14,854 bases of DNA from Holophaga sp. (lineage in GTDB: Bacteria > Acidobacteriota > Holophagae > Holophagales > Holophagaceae): positions 1 to 14,854 of the forward strand of contig JAUYES010000042.1 in the NCBI GenBank assembly GCA_030691225.1, given 5' to 3'. Position numbers and translations under genes: made by a program. The notes under the pieces are model-generated. The model ran no database searches, was not told the DNA's origin, and saw only the letters and a program-made list of their open reading frames with translations. Shown here one piece after another: positions 1 through 7,043 of the stretch (positions are counted from its first letter, which is position 1; each line of letters starts with the position of its first letter).

Positions 1-335
1 ATGTTAGCGGTCTCACGCACGGTTTCGCCGTGGGCCACCTGACTCTTTTGCTCGTCGAGTTCTGAAAGCTGCAGCCCCAAGGCACTGGCTGCCGAAGCGA
101 AGCTGAAGCGCGTGCGAGTAGAGTTATCGCGGAAAATCGAAATCGCCAGGCCCGAAAGAAAGGAGCGGTACGTGAGCCCGGCCTTATGCATGTTCTTGAA
201 CGTCTCGGCCAGGGCCAAAATGGCCCTGATTTCTTCTTCGGGATGCTCCCACGTGAGTAGAAAGTCCTTCTGGAAAAGATCCGTTTTCAGAGCCTGAAAG
301 GCCGCTAGATTCTGTCGAATTACGGGGGTGGGCAT
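1..335 (-). CDS. ygeW: YgeW-family carbamoyltransferase (3' part cut by window edge)
   Basis: This is the first 111 residues of a transcarbamoylase of the AOTCase/OTCase fold; the rest lies beyond position 1. Residues 68-79 hold the carbamoyl-phosphate-binding STRTR motif in the form FRDNSTRTRFSF, and residues 103-111 read GETVRETAN. Both blocks, plus KDFLLTWE near residues 23-30, match my memory of E. coli YgeW closely. YgeW is a knotted transcarbamoylase whose physiological substrate was long unknown and which belongs to the anaerobic urate-degrading gene set. The inferred role is phosphorolysis of a ureido group to carbamoyl phosphate, which a carbamate kinase could turn into ATP. The start at 335 is preferred over the in-frame ATG at 347 because GGAG lies 6 bases before it. 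It follows hyuA after 32 bases, so the two are probably co-transcribed. The C-terminal substrate-binding domain is not visible. Confidence 0.9.
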   Translation of the reverse strand, partial: MPTPVIRQNLAAFQALKTDLFQKDFLLTWEHPEEEIRAILALAETFKNMHKAGLTYRSFLSGLAISIFRDNSTRTRFSFASAASALGLQLSELDEQKSQVAHGETVRETAN

Positions 336-367
336 GGTTGTCTCCATGAAGGTTTCGAAATATAAGG

Positions 368-1717
368 TCAGGGTTCGCCCTGGAGAAGCTGTCCACTGGG
401 ACGTTCCGGGCTACACAGGTTGTCGTGAGCCACCACGACCTCGCCCCGACGCAGAACATGCCGGAAGGCCAAAGGACTGGTGAACCCCGAATAGGGATCG
501 TAAACAGCGGAAAGACTGGCTTGGATTGGACGCTGAACACCCGAGGCATCCAGCACCACCACATCCGCATCCAGCCCCGATTCCAGAGCACCCTTGCGGT
601 GGCTGAAGCCCATCACGCGAGCAGGCTCCCTCGAAAGGTGCCGAGCCATTGCCAAGGCCGCGACATCGAGATCACCTTCCCAAATCTTCCAGGCGAGGTG
701 AGGCAAGGCACCTAGGCCCGGCAGGCCACTGGCGACGGTGCGGATATCGCAATGATCCCAGTTTTCTTTGTCCTCCGCGCGGAAGGCGCAGTGATCCGTA
801 GCCAAGACCTCGAAGGCACCCGTTTGAGCCAAGGCGCGCAGGCCGGAAGGATCCTGGCGCAACGGCGGGCAGCAAAGCCAGCGATGCCCATCGGGCTGCG
901 CCAAATGATCGGCGCTGAGCCAGAGGTACTGGGGGCAGGTCTCGCAGGACAGATCCGCGATCGCTCGACCCTTGGCTACTGCGGCAGCGCCTGCGGTGCT
1001 CGATACGTGAACCACATGAATCGATGCGCCCGTTTCAGCAGCTAGGGCGGCCAAGGTGCTGATGGCGGCGACTTCGGCTTCGATACTCCGCATTCGCCCG
1101 TGCGAACTGGCCGAGGCTAAATCCAGGGACGAGAGATCGACAGCCGACAGAAGGGCATCATCCTCTCCATGTACCAGGAAACGGAAACCAAGAGGCGCTA
1201 AACGACGGAACAGCGTGGCCATGCGCGCATAGTCACTGAAGATACCCGCCTCGCGATAGGTGCTGTAGAGCTTGATGGTGTGATAGCCCGCTCGAGGCAA
1301 AGTTTCCAAAAATGCGAAATCGGCTTCCGAAAAGGTGGTCGGCGTAAGGTGCCAGGCTAGGTCCGCATGAAGGCGTCCTAATGCTTTGGCACGAGCTCTC
1401 TGCATGGCTGCACGCAGTGTTTCTTCCGGGCCCTGGGTAACGAAACTTCCAATCGTTGTAATGCCATTGAGCACGGCCACTCGGCTGCCCCGCTCGTAAT
1501 CGTCCGCCAATTCAAAGTTTCCGATGCGGTCATCCAGATGCGTATGGATATCGATGAAACCCGGGAGCACGTAGGCTCCGGTGGCATCCAGCACACGATC
1601 AGGCGTGGCCTCCAAAGCAGGTCCCATCGCGGCGATACGCCCATCCTCCAGGAGCAATTCCCAGGATTCCAGGCGATCGTCAACGGCCAGGCGGCCGCCG
1701 CGAAGGAGGGTTTTCAC
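368..1717 (-). CDS. hyuA: HyuA-type cyclic amidohydrolase (dihydropyrimidinase/hydantoinase family)
   Basis: A cytosolic amidohydrolase of 449 residues, a normal length for the dihydropyrimidinase/D-hydantoinase/allantoinase superfamily. The binuclear metal site is complete: H58 and H60 (HTHLD), the carbamylated lysine K149 (TIKLY), H183 (VHGEDD), H237 (HVVHVSS) and D308 (ATDHC). The family hydrolyses ring amides of hydantoins, dihydropyrimidines or related imides. In this neighbourhood a ring-opened purine derivative is the likely substrate (inference). The substrate loop near residues 330-338 reads GLPGLGAL; I expect something like GVNGVEER in true dihydropyrimidinases, so a plain dihydropyrimidinase label is doubtful. 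The start is GTG at 1717, overlapping the upstream stop as GTGA, with GGAGG about 10 bases before it. ATDHC-F and the general layout also occur in E. coli HyuA, but overall identity looks moderate. Confidence 0.88.
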   Translation of the reverse strand: MKTLLRGGRLAVDDRLESWELLLEDGRIAAMGPALEATPDRVLDATGAYVLPGFIDIHTHLDDRIGNFELADDYERGSRVAVLNGITTIGSFVTQGPEETLRAAMQRARAKALGRLHADLAWHLTPTTFSEADFAFLETLPRAGYHTIKLYSTYREAGIFSDYARMATLFRRLAPLGFRFLVHGEDDALLSAVDLSSLDLASASSHGRMRSIEAEVAAISTLAALAAETGASIHVVHVSSTAGAAAVAKGRAIADLSCETCPQYLWLSADHLAQPDGHRWLCCPPLRQDPSGLRALAQTGAFEVLATDHCAFRAEDKENWDHCDIRTVASGLPGLGALPHLAWKIWEGDLDVAALAMARHLSREPARVMGFSHRKGALESGLDADVVVLDASGVQRPIQASLSAVYDPYSGFTSPLAFRHVLRRGEVVVAHDNLCSPERPSGQLLQGEP

Positions 1718-2928
1718 TGGTCGAAGGCCTCCAATGTGGGTGGGATGGCGCGAGGAATGGAGACCCGGGACAGCGGTGCCTCTATGTCTTTTAGGCCATG
1801 GCCGGTGGCCATGACAACCACCTTGGAAGTAGCCGAGAGTCGATTCGCTCCTGCTTGAAGTTTCATTAAGCCTGCGAAAGCGGCGGCGCCTGCGGGTTCA
1901 GAAAAGACTCCGCTGCCAGCCGCCAGGCGGGCCTGAGCTTCGAGAATTTCATCATCGGTGACGGTGAGAGTGAGGCCATCGCTTTCAAGAATCGCCCGGC
2001 GAGCGCCGTGAGCATTGCTGGGGCAGGACACCGAAATGGAATCGGCGCGAGTGCTGGGGTTCAGGGCATCCGAATAGATCCCGGTTTGAACGTAGCGATG
2101 GATGGCATCGGAGCGCTCGGCCTGAACACCGATGAGCCGGGGTAAGCGTTCGATGATGCCCGCGCGTTGAAGATCCACGAAGGCCTTGTGCAGCCCACCC
2201 AGGATCACGCCGTCGCCCACGGAGACCACCACCACATCGGGCGCTTGACCACCCAATTGCGCCCACAACTCCAGACCTGCAGTCTTCTTGCCTTCGATGG
2301 TCAGGGGGTGGTACGCGGTGTTGCGATTCAAACCGCCGCGAGCTTCTGTATATTCCATGGAGAGACGGAAGGCATCGTCGTAGGTACCCTGCACCGGTAC
2401 CACGCGCGCGCCGTAAAGCACCATCTGTACGAGCTTGGCCTTGGGGGCTGTTTCCGGCACGAAGATGAGGGCTTCCACAGCCGCCGAGGCCGCAACCGCC
2501 GCCAATGCCGAGGCGGCATTCCCGGTGGAGGCCGTGACGATCTGCGTTTCACCAAGGCGCAAAGCCTCGGCCACCACCAGGAACGAAGCACGGTCCTTCA
2601 GGCTGCCAGATGGATTGGCGCCTTCGTTCTTGATCCACAGGGCGGGAAGGCCGAGTCCTGTTCCCAGGCGCTTTGCAGGTACAAGAGGTGTGTTCCCCAC
2701 TGGCAAGGGCGGATGAAATTCCGGCTCCACCGCGCACAGCAAGTTCCAATCCGGCGAAACAGCATTGAAGGACCGGCGCACTACCTCGGCATCGAAGACC
2801 ACTTCCAACACACCCGTCAGCGGCATTCCCGGGTGATAGGAAGCTCCACAGACCGGGCACAGGTAGCGCACTGCATTCCGCTCAAAGGTGCGGTCACAGT
2901 CTGTGCAGCGGTAGTGGAAGGGGGTCAT
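1714..2928 (-). CDS. Zinc-ribbon threonine-synthase-like PLP enzyme (possible YgeX replacement)
   Basis: A 404-residue fold-type II PLP enzyme. An N-terminal zinc ribbon has C8, C11, C24 and C27 (CTDC and CPVC). The PLP lysine is K111 in PSGSLKDR. An Asn-containing STGNAAS loop lies at 134-140 and a glycine-rich phosphate loop, SVGDGVILGG, at 236-245. These features and the length match threonine synthase and its paralogues, which make threonine from O-phosphohomoserine. However, no threonine-pathway gene is nearby, and it overlaps hyuA by 4 bases (GTGA) in a purine-degradation operon. In E. coli this place in the pathway is taken by YgeX, 2,3-diaminopropionate ammonia-lyase, also fold-type II but without a zinc ribbon and of different sequence. 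I infer a beta-elimination/ammonia-lyase role on 2,3-diaminopropionate or a related amino acid; a relocated threonine synthase remains possible. The start at 2928 has GGTGA upstream, and the longer reading frame to 2958 runs into the intergenic repeat region. Confidence 0.85.
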   Translation of the reverse strand: MTPFHYRCTDCDRTFERNAVRYLCPVCGASYHPGMPLTGVLEVVFDAEVVRRSFNAVSPDWNLLCAVEPEFHPPLPVGNTPLVPAKRLGTGLGLPALWIKNEGANPSGSLKDRASFLVVAEALRLGETQIVTASTGNAASALAAVAASAAVEALIFVPETAPKAKLVQMVLYGARVVPVQGTYDDAFRLSMEYTEARGGLNRNTAYHPLTIEGKKTAGLELWAQLGGQAPDVVVVSVGDGVILGGLHKAFVDLQRAGIIERLPRLIGVQAERSDAIHRYVQTGIYSDALNPSTRADSISVSCPSNAHGARRAILESDGLTLTVTDDEILEAQARLAAGSGVFSEPAGAAAFAGLMKLQAGANRLSATSKVVVMATGHGLKDIEAPLSRVSIPRAIPPTLEAFDQ

Positions 2929-2955
2929 GAATTCACCGGTCGAAAAAAAGAAATC

Positions 2956-3012
2956 CACGGATGAACACGGATGGACACGGATAGAAAAGGGAAACCGGCG
3001 TGTTCATTCGTG
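2956..3012. repeat. Tandem 10-base repeat with an inverted copy (potential hairpin)
   Basis: Three head-to-tail 10-base units lie at 2956-2965 (CACGGATGAA), 2966-2975 (CACGGATGGA) and 2976-2985 (CACGGATAGA). At 2999-3012 the sequence CGTGTTCATTCGTG is the reverse complement of 2956-2969 with one mismatch, so the element can fold into a 14-base-pair-scale stem with a 29-base loop. It fills most of the 91-base gap between ygeY and the PLP-enzyme gene. The unit resembles the CACGGATGAACACGGATG-type intergenic repeat I recall as dispersed in several bacterial phyla (recollection, not checked). It could be a REP-like element, an mRNA-stabilising or attenuating hairpin, or both. No transposase or integrase is present. 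Confidence 0.75.
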
Positions 3013-3019
3013 ACTGCAA

Positions 3020-4228
3020 CTAAGCCTTGCCGTTCAGGCGCGCCACGAAGGCGGCATAGAAGGCGGCGGCTTGGCTCAGGTGTTCGATGGGGCAATGTTC
3101 GTTGGGGAAGTGGGCCAGCACTTCGTTGCCGGGGCCTAGGCCGATGCAGGGAATGCCTTCCAATCCGGCGATAGCGATGCCGTTGGTGCTGAAGGTCCAC
3201 TTATCCACCAGAGGCTGTTTGCCGAGCACTTGCTCGTAGGCCGCTGTGGCATCGGCCAGCCAGGGGCTGTCTTCGGCCAGCACCCAGGTGGGGTAGTACT
3301 TTTCCATGGGATAGACCAAGCCGGTATAGGCAGGCTCGGCGTATTCGAGGATGGTCACTTCGGCTTCGGGATAACCGGCGCGGGCAGCCGCATCCTTCAG
3401 TTCGGCCACGGCGCTTTCCTTGGTCTCGCCCCAGGTCAGGCGGCGATCCACACTCAACGTCGCGCTATCGGGCACCGCACATTGGCTCGGCCCCGTGAAG
3501 AAGACCTGACTCACGCAGATACTGCCCTTGCCGAGGAAGGCGTCGGTGGCCAAGCGCTCGTGCAGCTTCTCGATTTCGAGGGCCACGCGGCTGATCTTGT
3601 AGATAGCGTTATCGCCGCGCTCGGGCGCGCTGCCATGGCAGGAGAGGCCCTTGACCTTCACCTGCATTTCCATGCGACCCCGGTGGCCGCGATAGATATT
3701 CATGTTGGTGGGTTCGGTGATAACCACCAGTTCGGGCCTGATTTTTTCTTCGTGAATGATGTATTTCCAGCAGAGGCCGTCGCAGTCTTCTTCCATCACC
3801 GTGCCGGTGAACAGGATCGTGAACTGATCGTTGAGGCCAAATTCCTTGATGATCTTTCCGGCCGCCACCATGGAGGCCATGCCGCCTTCCTGATCCACCG
3901 TACCGCGACCCCACACCTGACCATCTTCGATCTTGGGCGTGAAAGGATCGAAGTCCCACAGGCTCATGTCGCCGGGATAGACCGTATCGATGTGCGCATC
4001 GAAGGCAATCACGCGAGGACCATTCCCGATGCGGCCAATGACATTACCCAAGCCGTCGATGCGAACTTCGTCGAAGCCAGCCTGTTCCATCTCTGCCTTG
4101 ATCACTTGGCAGACTTCCTTTTCTTTCCCACTGAAGGCCGGCACTCGCACCATGTCCATCAGGAAACGGGCGGTGTCGGATTCCAGGGCCTTAGCTCGGT
4201 CTTGGATTCTCTGAAAAAGGTCGCTCAT
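3020..4228 (-). CDS. ygeY: YgeY family M20 metallohydrolase
   Basis: A 402-residue cytosolic M20/DapE-ArgE-type di-zinc hydrolase. Expected ligands and catalytic residues are visible: H79 and D81 (DAHIDTV), D112 (GTVDQEGG), E146/E147 (VMEED), E172 (TEP) and H373 (LAHFPNE). The GHRGR segment at 181-185 starts the dimerisation/lid domain. YgeY is one of the genes linked by phylogenetic profiling to selenium-dependent molybdenum hydroxylases, and it belongs to the anaerobic urate-catabolism set. Its exact substrate is not established to my knowledge. A linear ureido or amide intermediate arising after ring opening is the likely choice (inference). The start at 4228 is chosen because GAGAGG lies 9 bases upstream; the ATG at 4237 abuts that site, and the reading frame to 4291 enters an AT-rich intergenic region. 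It is the first gene after a 97-base gap, so it may begin a sub-operon with the PLP enzyme, hyuA and ygeW. Confidence 0.92.
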   Translation of the reverse strand: MSDLFQRIQDRAKALESDTARFLMDMVRVPAFSGKEKEVCQVIKAEMEQAGFDEVRIDGLGNVIGRIGNGPRVIAFDAHIDTVYPGDMSLWDFDPFTPKIEDGQVWGRGTVDQEGGMASMVAAGKIIKEFGLNDQFTILFTGTVMEEDCDGLCWKYIIHEEKIRPELVVITEPTNMNIYRGHRGRMEMQVKVKGLSCHGSAPERGDNAIYKISRVALEIEKLHERLATDAFLGKGSICVSQVFFTGPSQCAVPDSATLSVDRRLTWGETKESAVAELKDAAARAGYPEAEVTILEYAEPAYTGLVYPMEKYYPTWVLAEDSPWLADATAAYEQVLGKQPLVDKWTFSTNGIAIAGLEGIPCIGLGPGNEVLAHFPNEHCPIEHLSQAAAFYAAFVARLNGKA

Positions 4229-4290
4229 GGGATCCATCCTCTCGTGCCAGTGCGCAAAAAAGCCTAAAGGACCAAGCGCGCACCCAAGCA

Positions 4291-4320
4291 AGCATACAAA
4301 ATTTTTTCTGCTACGGTAAA
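4291..4320 (-). promoter_or_regulatory. Candidate internal promoter upstream of ygeY
   Basis: The gap between guaD and ygeY (4229-4325) is clearly more AT-rich than the flanking genes on its guaD side. On the minus strand, TTTACC (4320-4315) and TATGCT (4296-4291) are separated by 18 bases, each matching 4 of 6 positions of the sigma-70 consensus. This is the best-placed candidate for separate expression of ygeY, the PLP enzyme, hyuA and ygeW. The match is weak and other sigma factors were not assessed. A short GTGCGC/GCGCAC inverted repeat (4250-4255 with 4278-4283) lies between it and the ygeY start; its meaning is unclear. Confidence 0.3.
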
Positions 4321-4325
4321 TTTTA

Positions 4326-5702
4326 TTATCGCGTCAAGTCCAACCACAGCAAATGCTCGGACTTGGGCTGGTGCCAAGGAGCCGCCACGGCGGGTTTCCC
4401 AAGAACGTACGTGGCCTGAATGGCCCGATCATCACCCAACATCTGGAAAAGAAAGAGCCGCTCGGCCAAGGTGCGCGCCGAGTTCATGCGGGTGGCCAAG
4501 ATGGGCGTGGCCAAAGGATCCAGCACGACAAAATCGGCCTCCATCCCAACCTGAAAACTGCCGATGCAGTCCTCCAACGCCAAGGCCCGCGCGCCCCCAA
4601 GGGTCGCCAGATAGAAGGCCTGCAGAGGTGAAAGGCGCTGATGCCCCATCTGGGCCACCTTGTATGCCTCGTTCAGTGTTTGCAGCATGCCAAAGCTTGT
4701 GCCAGCCCCCACATCGGTGCCCAGACCCAGCTTCACGGGATGGCTGGCGCCGGTGGCCTGAGCAAAGGGAAAGAGCCCGCTGCCTAGAAAGAGGTTCGAG
4801 GTCGGGCACGAGGCAATGCTCGCGCCACGCGTGGAAAGGAGTCGAAAATCGGCCTCCTCCAACTGAATGGCATGGGCAAAGACCGAACGCGGGCCCACAA
4901 GGCCGAAATGGTTATACACATCTAGATAGCCGCACTGAGTCTTGCCCGAGGGTGGGGGCAAATGCGCGAATAAGGATTCCGCCCAGGCCACCTCGTCGCG
5001 GTTTTCCGCGAGATGGGTATGCAAGTAGACCCCGGCATGTTCATCCAACAAGCGCCGCGCGGCTCGGAGTTGCGCATCGGAAGATGTCGGCGCGAAACGC
5101 GGCGTCACGGCGTAGCGCGCACGACCTCGGTTATGCCAGCGTTCGATGAGCGCGGTGGATTCCGAATAGGCACGTTCCGGCGTATCCAGCAAACCGGCCG
5201 GGGCGTTGCGATCCATGAGCACCTTGCCCGCGATCATGCGCAGCTGTCGCGCCTCCGACGCCTCAAAAAACGCATCCACCGATTCAGGATGAACCGTGCC
5301 AAAGACCATGGCCGTGGTGGTGCCGTTGCGAAGCAGTTCATCCAAACAGTGATCCGCCACCCGCCTGGCATGAATGGGATCACTGAACCGGGCTTCTTCG
5401 GGGAAGGTATAGGTCTCCAGCCACGTCAAGAGCTGTTCACCGTACGACGCGATCATTTCCGTCTGCGGGTAATGGATGTGGGTATCCACGAAGCCTGGCA
5501 TCAACAGGCAACCGCGATGATCCTGCACCGGTGCTGCCCCGGCGGCATGCTTAAGTTCCTCGAAGGGGCCCGCCGCGACCACCTTGCCTTCGGCCACCAA
5601 CAGCAGGCCATCGGGGATGAAGGTGCACGCATCCTCCTCCCGCGATGTTCGAAAGGGATCATCGTGGAAGTAAAGAAGGGCGCCTCGGAAGCCTTGGAGC
5701 AT
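4326..5702 (-). CDS. guaD: Guanine deaminase
   Basis: A 458-residue amidohydrolase that deaminates guanine to xanthine and ammonia, feeding xanthine to the dehydrogenases encoded upstream. Zinc and catalytic residues are visible: H75 and H77 (THIHYPQ), H228 and H230 with E233 (HTHLAE), H277 (VFAHAIQ) and D330 (GTD). Long blocks agree with my memory of E. coli GuaD: YGEQLLTWL, NGTTTAMVFGTVHPESVDA, AGKVLMDRNAP, TPRFAPTSS, CPTSNLFLGSGLF and GTDVGAGTSFGMLQTLNEAYK. This fits guanine deaminase far better than SsnA, the related amidohydrolase usually found beside ygfK. It begins 4 bases after the stop of the FAD-subunit gene and is followed by the longest gap in the window, so it may be the last gene of the redox-module transcript. 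No membrane segment or signal peptide is visible. Confidence 0.95.
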   Translation of the reverse strand: MLQGFRGALLYFHDDPFRTSREEDACTFIPDGLLLVAEGKVVAAGPFEELKHAAGAAPVQDHRGCLLMPGFVDTHIHYPQTEMIASYGEQLLTWLETYTFPEEARFSDPIHARRVADHCLDELLRNGTTTAMVFGTVHPESVDAFFEASEARQLRMIAGKVLMDRNAPAGLLDTPERAYSESTALIERWHNRGRARYAVTPRFAPTSSDAQLRAARRLLDEHAGVYLHTHLAENRDEVAWAESLFAHLPPPSGKTQCGYLDVYNHFGLVGPRSVFAHAIQLEEADFRLLSTRGASIASCPTSNLFLGSGLFPFAQATGASHPVKLGLGTDVGAGTSFGMLQTLNEAYKVAQMGHQRLSPLQAFYLATLGGARALALEDCIGSFQVGMEADFVVLDPLATPILATRMNSARTLAERLFLFQMLGDDRAIQATYVLGKPAVAAPWHQPKSEHLLWLDLTR

Positions 5703-5706
5703 CTTC

Positions 5707-6573
5707 CTAGTTTCCCGTTGCCGACAAAGTGCGCAAGGCCTGGCCCAAAAGATTGCGGGTCACCGTGCTGCGGTAATGGGCTGTGGAGCGGATGTCATCG
5801 ATGGGGCTCATATCCGCCAGCAGGGCTTCCAGCGCGGCTACCATCGGAAGATCGGCCAGTGGTTGACCTTGAAGAACGCCTTCCGCATGCCGTGCGCGTA
5901 CCGGCGCAGGTGCCACAGCGCCTAGGCCAATGCGGAGGTTGGCAATGCATCCATCCGCCACCTGAGCCACAAGCGCGAGGCTCAGTTTGGCAATGGCCTG
6001 GGCCTGACGCGTACCAACCTTGCGAAAATAATGAACGCTGGTGTCCGAATATTTTGGCACGCGGATGCGCGCCACCAGTTCATCCGCAGCAAGATCCATC
6101 ACTTTGTAACCCTGGTGGAAGGATTCGTAGGGAACCACGCGTGTGCCTCGGGGGGACACCAGTTCAAGCTCGGCGCCGTACGCCAGCAGGCAAGGCGGCG
6201 TATCAGCGGCGGGACTGGCATTGGCGATGTTGCCGCCCAACGTGCCTCGATTCTGAATGGCCAGGGCACCAGTGGCCTTGGCGCTCTTTACGAGATTAGG
6301 GAAATGGCGATGAATGGCCGGATGGGCCAGCAATTCCGTGAAGGTGCAAAGGGCGCCCAAATCCAAATATTCCGGGGTCTCACGAATGCCTTGCAGCTCG
6401 GGCAGGCGGGCAATATCCAAGAAGCGAGTCTCACGCAATTTGCCAGCGTTATAGACCACCATCAAATCCGTGCCGCCCGCAAAGGGACGACCCGTGTGGG
6501 CGGCAAGCATTTGCAGAGCCTCGCTCAGCGAAGCCGGACGCTGGAGTTCCATGGCGGGAAGAAAGCCCCTCAT
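5707..6573 (-). CDS. Xanthine-dehydrogenase-type hydroxylase, FAD-binding subunit
   Basis: A 288-residue flavin subunit of a heterotrimeric molybdenum hydroxylase, comparable to XdhB/YgfM and of usual length. The two FAD-binding signatures are present: FAGGTDLM at 31-38 and TLGGNIANASPAADT at 111-125. The C-terminal CO-dehydrogenase-flavoprotein domain includes RKVGTRQAQAIAKLS at 184-198 and RSTAHYR at 262-268. It accepts electrons from the [2Fe-2S] subunit and passes them to NAD or another carrier. The start codon overlaps the stop of the [2Fe-2S] subunit gene as ATGA, with AAGGAG 6 bases upstream, indicating translational coupling. The RKVGTRQAQ block also occurs in YgfM-type proteins associated with selenium-dependent hydroxylases as I remember them, so ygfM is a reasonable alternative label. 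The electron acceptor cannot be told from sequence. Confidence 0.9.
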   Translation of the reverse strand: MRGFLPAMELQRPASLSEALQMLAAHTGRPFAGGTDLMVVYNAGKLRETRFLDIARLPELQGIRETPEYLDLGALCTFTELLAHPAIHRHFPNLVKSAKATGALAIQNRGTLGGNIANASPAADTPPCLLAYGAELELVSPRGTRVVPYESFHQGYKVMDLAADELVARIRVPKYSDTSVHYFRKVGTRQAQAIAKLSLALVAQVADGCIANLRIGLGAVAPAPVRARHAEGVLQGQPLADLPMVAALEALLADMSPIDDIRSTAHYRSTVTRNLLGQALRTLSATGN

Positions 6574-7043
6574 GCCTCGCTCCTTGCGGCAGCCTGCACG
6601 GCTTCCACGATCTTGGTATACCCCGTGCAGCGGCAGAGGTTTCCACTAAGGGCATCCTTCACCTGCCCATGATTGGGGTTGGGGCAGCGACGCAGCAGAT
6701 CCGCCGCACTGATGGCCATGCCTGGCGAACAGAAGCCGCACTGGGCTCCGTTGTGGGCCAAAAGCGCGGCCTGCACCGGGTGCAGCCCAGAAGCCATCGC
6801 CAACCCTTCGATGGTCACCAGATCGCAACCTTCCACCTGCAGGGCGGGAATGAGGCAACTGTTTACCACGCGGCCATCCAGGAGCACGGCGCAGGCCCCG
6901 CATTCACCTTCGCCGCAGCCTTCCTTGGTGCCCGTAAGGCCCAGATCTTCGCGCAGCATATCCAACAACCGAGTCATGGGATGCACGGCCAGGGTTTGAG
7001 GCTTGCCATTGAGCGTGAAAGTAAGGGTGATTCGTTCAGCCAC
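6570..7043 (-). CDS. Xanthine-dehydrogenase-type hydroxylase, [2Fe-2S] subunit
   Basis: A 157-residue two-cluster iron-sulphur subunit (XdhC/CoxS type). The plant-ferredoxin-like cluster uses C43, C48, C51 and C63 (EGCGEGECGACAV and NSC). The second, helical-domain cluster uses C102, C105, C137 and C139 (QCGFC and LCRCTGY). All eight ligands are present. It wires the Mo subunit encoded just upstream to the FAD subunit just downstream. The start is placed at GTG 7043 because GAGGAGG lies 6 bases before it and the protein then begins at the family's normal position. The alternative GTG at 7061 precedes that site. The 8-base overlap GTGGCTGA with the Mo-subunit gene implies coupled translation and near-equal subunit synthesis. 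Confidence 0.93.
   Translation of the reverse strand: MAERITLTFTLNGKPQTLAVHPMTRLLDMLREDLGLTGTKEGCGEGECGACAVLLDGRVVNSCLIPALQVEGCDLVTIEGLAMASGLHPVQAALLAHNGAQCGFCSPGMAISAADLLRRCPNPNHGQVKDALSGNLCRCTGYTKIVEAVQAAARSEA

Noticed and set aside
2956..2985. Short CRISPR-like array
   Set aside because: Units are only 10 bases, directly adjacent with no spacers, and no cas gene is present.
3230..4267. Plus-strand open frame (345 codons) opposite ygeY
   Set aside because: Rich in His and Gly as expected from the complement of a GC-rich gene, and no family recognised.
4250..4283. Rho-independent terminator after guaD
   Set aside because: The GTGCGC/GCGCAC stem is short with a 22-base loop, and the T-run on the minus strand is inside the loop and not after the stem.
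4229..4291. Upstream extension of ygeY
   Set aside because: The extra 21 residues come from intergenic sequence upstream of a good ribosome site and are not expected in the family.
5013..6299. Plus-strand open frame (428 codons) spanning guaD and the FAD-subunit gene
   Set aside because: It crosses two well-supported opposite-strand genes and its translation is low-complexity and rich in Arg, Pro and Gly with no motif.
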